Source: Planctobacterium sp965279005 | Lineage (GTDB): Bacteria; Pseudomonadota; Gammaproteobacteria; Enterobacterales; Alteromonadaceae | Direction: 5' to 3' | DNA length: 64,000 nucleotides | Assembly (NCBI GenBank): GCA_965279005.1 | Contig: CBDIHK010000029.1 | Coordinates: forward strand, 248,001-312,000 | Shown: in pieces, positions 61,732 through 64,000 of the stretch | Position numbering within the stretch: the stretch's first letter is position 1 | Layout of the letters: each line of letters opens with the position of its first letter | The notes under the pieces: model-generated | Told to the model about the DNA's origin: nothing | Databases searched by the model: none | Seen by the model: only the letters and a program-made list of their open reading frames with translations | Translations under genes and position numbers: made by a program

Positions 61732-63195
61732 TTATTGGCAGACCAGCCTAGTGGCATGGCAAAATGTATCCAATGCGGCTTCTAACTCGTCAATACCTGA
61801 TTGGGTGAACCCTATTAAAAACCCATAGCACTTGTCTGTAGTTAAGTAGTGTTTTGATAAGGGGTTCAGCCTCAGGCCTAACTCCCTGGCTTGTTTCTCT
61901 ATTTCCGCCTCCAGATGGCAATAGGTTGGTTTTAGTTTTAAACAAATATGCATTCCACCAGACAAATTATCCCAGTCAAAATAGTCTGCTAAAGAAGACA
62001 AACGGGAAAGTACAAAATCCCTTTTGTGGCTGTAGTGGCGCCGCATTTTACGCAGATGGACAGCAAACTGGCCCGATGCCATAAACTCCGCTAAGGCCGG
62101 CTGAATGGCGGAACTACAGGCTGCCCCCAATCGCATCTGGCTTTTTTTGATCTTATTGACATGCTGCTGCGGTGAGACAATAAAGCCTAGGCGCAATCCC
62201 CGAAACAGAACCTTGGAAAAGCTACCAACAAAAAACACGCTACCGGAAGTGTCTTGCTGCATCAAGGGCACGTTTACCCGGCCTTGATAAACAAATTCAT
62301 TGTCATAGTCGTCTTCAATTAACCACAATGGCCGGGATTGTTTTTGCCGCGCAATTAGCAAATCGAGCCACACTTGCCGCCGATATGAACCCATGGCCAT
62401 GCCCAGCGGATATTGCCTGCAAGGTGTCAGAATGGCCAGGTTGTCTTGCTGGTCTAAAACATTTGGCGGTAATACGCCGTGGTTGTCCACCTGCAAGGTC
62501 GATACGCTATTGTTATGGAACTTCATCAGTGTTGGTATTTGAGGATAGCAAGCTTGTTCCAGGAATATTTGATGGGAACGGGAGCTAATAAGTGCATGGC
62601 AAACAATAGAGAGGCAATCCCTATTACCGGCAGCGACTATAATCTGTGATGGCTCGCACTTAAGTCCCCTTAATTGGCCTAGGTAATTGCAAATCTGCTG
62701 CTTTAATTGCGGAATCCCATCTTCAAACGCCCCGTCCAAAACGCCTATATCAGGCCTCAACCATGCGCGTTTCATGCATTTGCCCCAGCTTAGGTTTGGA
62801 AACACACTGGTATCAGCGCCAGAATCAAATGCCAGTAACGGAGAAGGTGCATTTAAAGCACTTCTTTCGGTGCTTTTGACGTCTCCCCCGCTAGCCGCAT
62901 TCTCCAGGGAATGCCCCCTGGCACTGGGCAATTGGGGTTGGTACTTCGCCACAAACACCCCTTTTTTGGGGCGGCTTACTAGCACTCCTTCAGCAATAAG
63001 GTTGTCTATTGCACGCAATACGCTGGTTCGGGAAATCCGCAACACCGCAACCAATTCCCTGGATGATGGCAGCTTCTGCAGGGGTTTTAGCCTGCCCTCG
63101 GCAACCAACTGTTCAATACAACGCTGCAACTGCAAGTATTTAGGCTCTGGTGAAGTAGGATCAATAACAATACTAAGGGAAGAAGCGCTGGACAT
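61732..63195 (-). CDS. MocR/GabR-type PLP-binding regulator
   Basis: A 487-residue regulator with a GntR winged-helix domain (KLPSSRELVAVLRISRTSVLR) and an aminotransferase-like domain (about 110-480) with AAGNRDCLSI, IEDDYDNEF and the PLP Lys in GSFSKVLFRGLR. It is the usual size for MocR. Divergent from the PNPOx-like gene (90 bp between starts), which it probably controls, a known pairing. Confidence 0.9.
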   Translation of the reverse strand: MSSASSLSIVIDPTSPEPKYLQLQRCIEQLVAEGRLKPLQKLPSSRELVAVLRISRTSVLRAIDNLIAEGVLVSRPKKGVFVAKYQPQLPSARGHSLENAASGGDVKSTERSALNAPSPLLAFDSGADTSVFPNLSWGKCMKRAWLRPDIGVLDGAFEDGIPQLKQQICNYLGQLRGLKCEPSQIIVAAGNRDCLSIVCHALISSRSHQIFLEQACYPQIPTLMKFHNNSVSTLQVDNHGVLPPNVLDQQDNLAILTPCRQYPLGMAMGSYRRQVWLDLLIARQKQSRPLWLIEDDYDNEFVYQGRVNVPLMQQDTSGSVFFVGSFSKVLFRGLRLGFIVSPQQHVNKIKKSQMRLGAACSSAIQPALAEFMASGQFAVHLRKMRRHYSHKRDFVLSRLSSLADYFDWDNLSGGMHICLKLKPTYCHLEAEIEKQARELGLRLNPLSKHYLTTDKCYGFLIGFTQSGIDELEAALDTFCHATRLVCQ

Positions 63196-63285
63196 CTGGT
63201 ATCTAACTTTTTATCTATTCTGGTTATTTATAGCATATCCACATTTAAATAATATTGTGGAAAACCCCAGATAGTCGAGTGTTAC

Positions 63286-63939
63286 ATGCAACCTAGCAAT
63301 ACCAAACCAAGAACCAGCATACAGCGTGGGCGTAAGCGTGCAGTGGACGATATGCTAACGGCCTACGACATAATTGATGACAGCTTGTTGTGCCATGTTG
63401 CGCAAATTCGAAATGGCAGCCCGATAGTTACACCGACTTGCCACTGGCGGGATGAAGACAGGCTTTATTGGCACGGACATGCCAGGGCATTCAATGTCAT
63501 CGGCTCTGCAAACTCTGAAGTTTGTATCAATATCAGCCAGTTAGATGGCCTTGTACTGGCCCGAAGTGCCTTCCATCACTCAGTTAACTATCGCTCTGTC
63601 ACCTTATTTGGACAGCCAAACTTGGTTACAGAAAAAGCAGAAAAGTGCCTGCAGTTAGAGAAATTCATAGAAAGAATTAGCCCTGGCAGATGGAGAAAAC
63701 TTCGTCCAATAACACAAAAAGAGCTAATGATTACCTCTGTAGCCTGGATCCCGATTAACGAGATTTCGGTAAAAGTCAGGGCAGACGGTGTGGGTGATGA
63801 AGAATCAGACTTGAATTGGCCAGTATGGGCTGGCGTGGTACCGGTCGAAAAACACTTTGACAAAAGCATACTGGAAGTGCAATCAGAATTCACCAAGCCA
63901 ATTTTACCATCAGTGTTCCAACATAAGATCTATAAATAA
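63286..63939 (+). CDS. Pyridoxamine-5'-phosphate-oxidase-like flavoprotein
   Basis: A 217-residue split-barrel FMN-binding protein (ELVMITSVAWIPINEISVKV-type ending, TPTCHWRDEDRLYWHGHARA, SVTLFGQPNLV). It belongs to the PNPOx-like group often called 5-nitroimidazole-resistance-type. Divergent from the MocR gene and likely regulated by it. A hairpin terminator follows. Confidence 0.85.
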   Translation: MQPSNTKPRTSIQRGRKRAVDDMLTAYDIIDDSLLCHVAQIRNGSPIVTPTCHWRDEDRLYWHGHARAFNVIGSANSEVCINISQLDGLVLARSAFHHSVNYRSVTLFGQPNLVTEKAEKCLQLEKFIERISPGRWRKLRPITQKELMITSVAWIPINEISVKVRADGVGDEESDLNWPVWAGVVPVEKHFDKSILEVQSEFTKPILPSVFQHKIYK

Positions 63940-63942
63940 AAA

Positions 63943-63963
63943 GCCCAGAACACAGTTTTGGGC
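63943..63963 (+). terminator. Hairpin after the PNPOx-like gene
   Basis: GCCCA pairs with TGGGC around GAACACAGTTT, 3 bp after the stop codon, with an A-run on the left side. It may work for either strand. Confidence 0.55.
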
Positions 63964-64000
63964 AGGCTAGGATTCAGGAGTGGAAACATCCCTAATACCG

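Noticed and set aside
1..64000. CRISPR arrays, tRNA and rRNA genes
   Set aside because: I looked for regularly spaced repeats and for tRNA- or rRNA-like segments and saw none; without a covariance search a single tRNA could be missed.

Overview
The window looks like chromosomal DNA of a marine-type gammaproteobacterium, most likely Alteromonadales or a close relative. The signs are a very YbiT-like ABC-F protein, a MacAB-like pump coupled to a sigma-54 two-component system, an NsrR switch with its operator, many AraC/GlxA/MocR regulators and moderate GC. The assignment is inferred from gene content and protein resemblance only; no rRNA or tRNA gene was seen.

1-12 kb is an eroded accessory zone. 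It holds the start of an IS4-type transposase, an ECF sigma factor, an orphan antitoxin inside a broken winged-helix gene, an OmpR-type two-component system and small membrane proteins. Three genes here are frameshifted: an M50-like membrane protein, a membrane-anchored AraC regulator and an MBL-fold hydrolase.

12-25 kb is a signalling and efflux block. It has a second two-component system, ybiT, and a Phd/ParE-type pair split by a MITE-like element. A complete efflux operon follows (HlyD adaptor, ABC ATPase, FtsX/MacB permease, NtrC-type regulator, NtrY-like kinase), preceded by a good -24/-12 promoter, so the regulator at its 3' end probably controls its own operon.

25-31 kb is a toxin-antitoxin and defence cluster: a PIN-domain module with a repeated operator, a PhnD-like binding protein, and an AbiEi/AbiEii pair bracketed by a 363-bp direct repeat of the 3' end of a DJ-1/PfpI gene. 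31-48 kb holds a GlxA-type regulator, a LytTR membrane regulator, a serine hydrolase, AraC regulators, small enzymes, a GIY-YIG fragment, an unexplained two-gene operon (one member weakly MpaB-like), an MgtC/DUF4010 protein, and a domain-swapped GH3 glycosidase with its AraC regulator.

48.2-56.4 kb is the most interesting part: a compact six-gene operon (divergent CCA/poly(A)-polymerase-like nucleotidyltransferase, SAM methyltransferase, TobZ/NodU-type carbamoyltransferase, Gfo/Idh/MocA oxidoreductase, HlyD adaptor, 14-TM MFS exporter). This has the make-up of a small biosynthetic cluster for an exported, carbamoylated and methylated metabolite that I do not recognise. Upstream are a near-perfect palindrome and, divergently, a promoter with an encoded 29-residue peptide; a long stem-loop lies inside the operon.

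56.4-64 kb returns to ordinary genes: two small hypotheticals, a 7TM adenylate/guanylate cyclase, an alpha/beta hydrolase, NsrR with its operator and a small membrane protein, and a MocR/PNPOx-like divergent pair.
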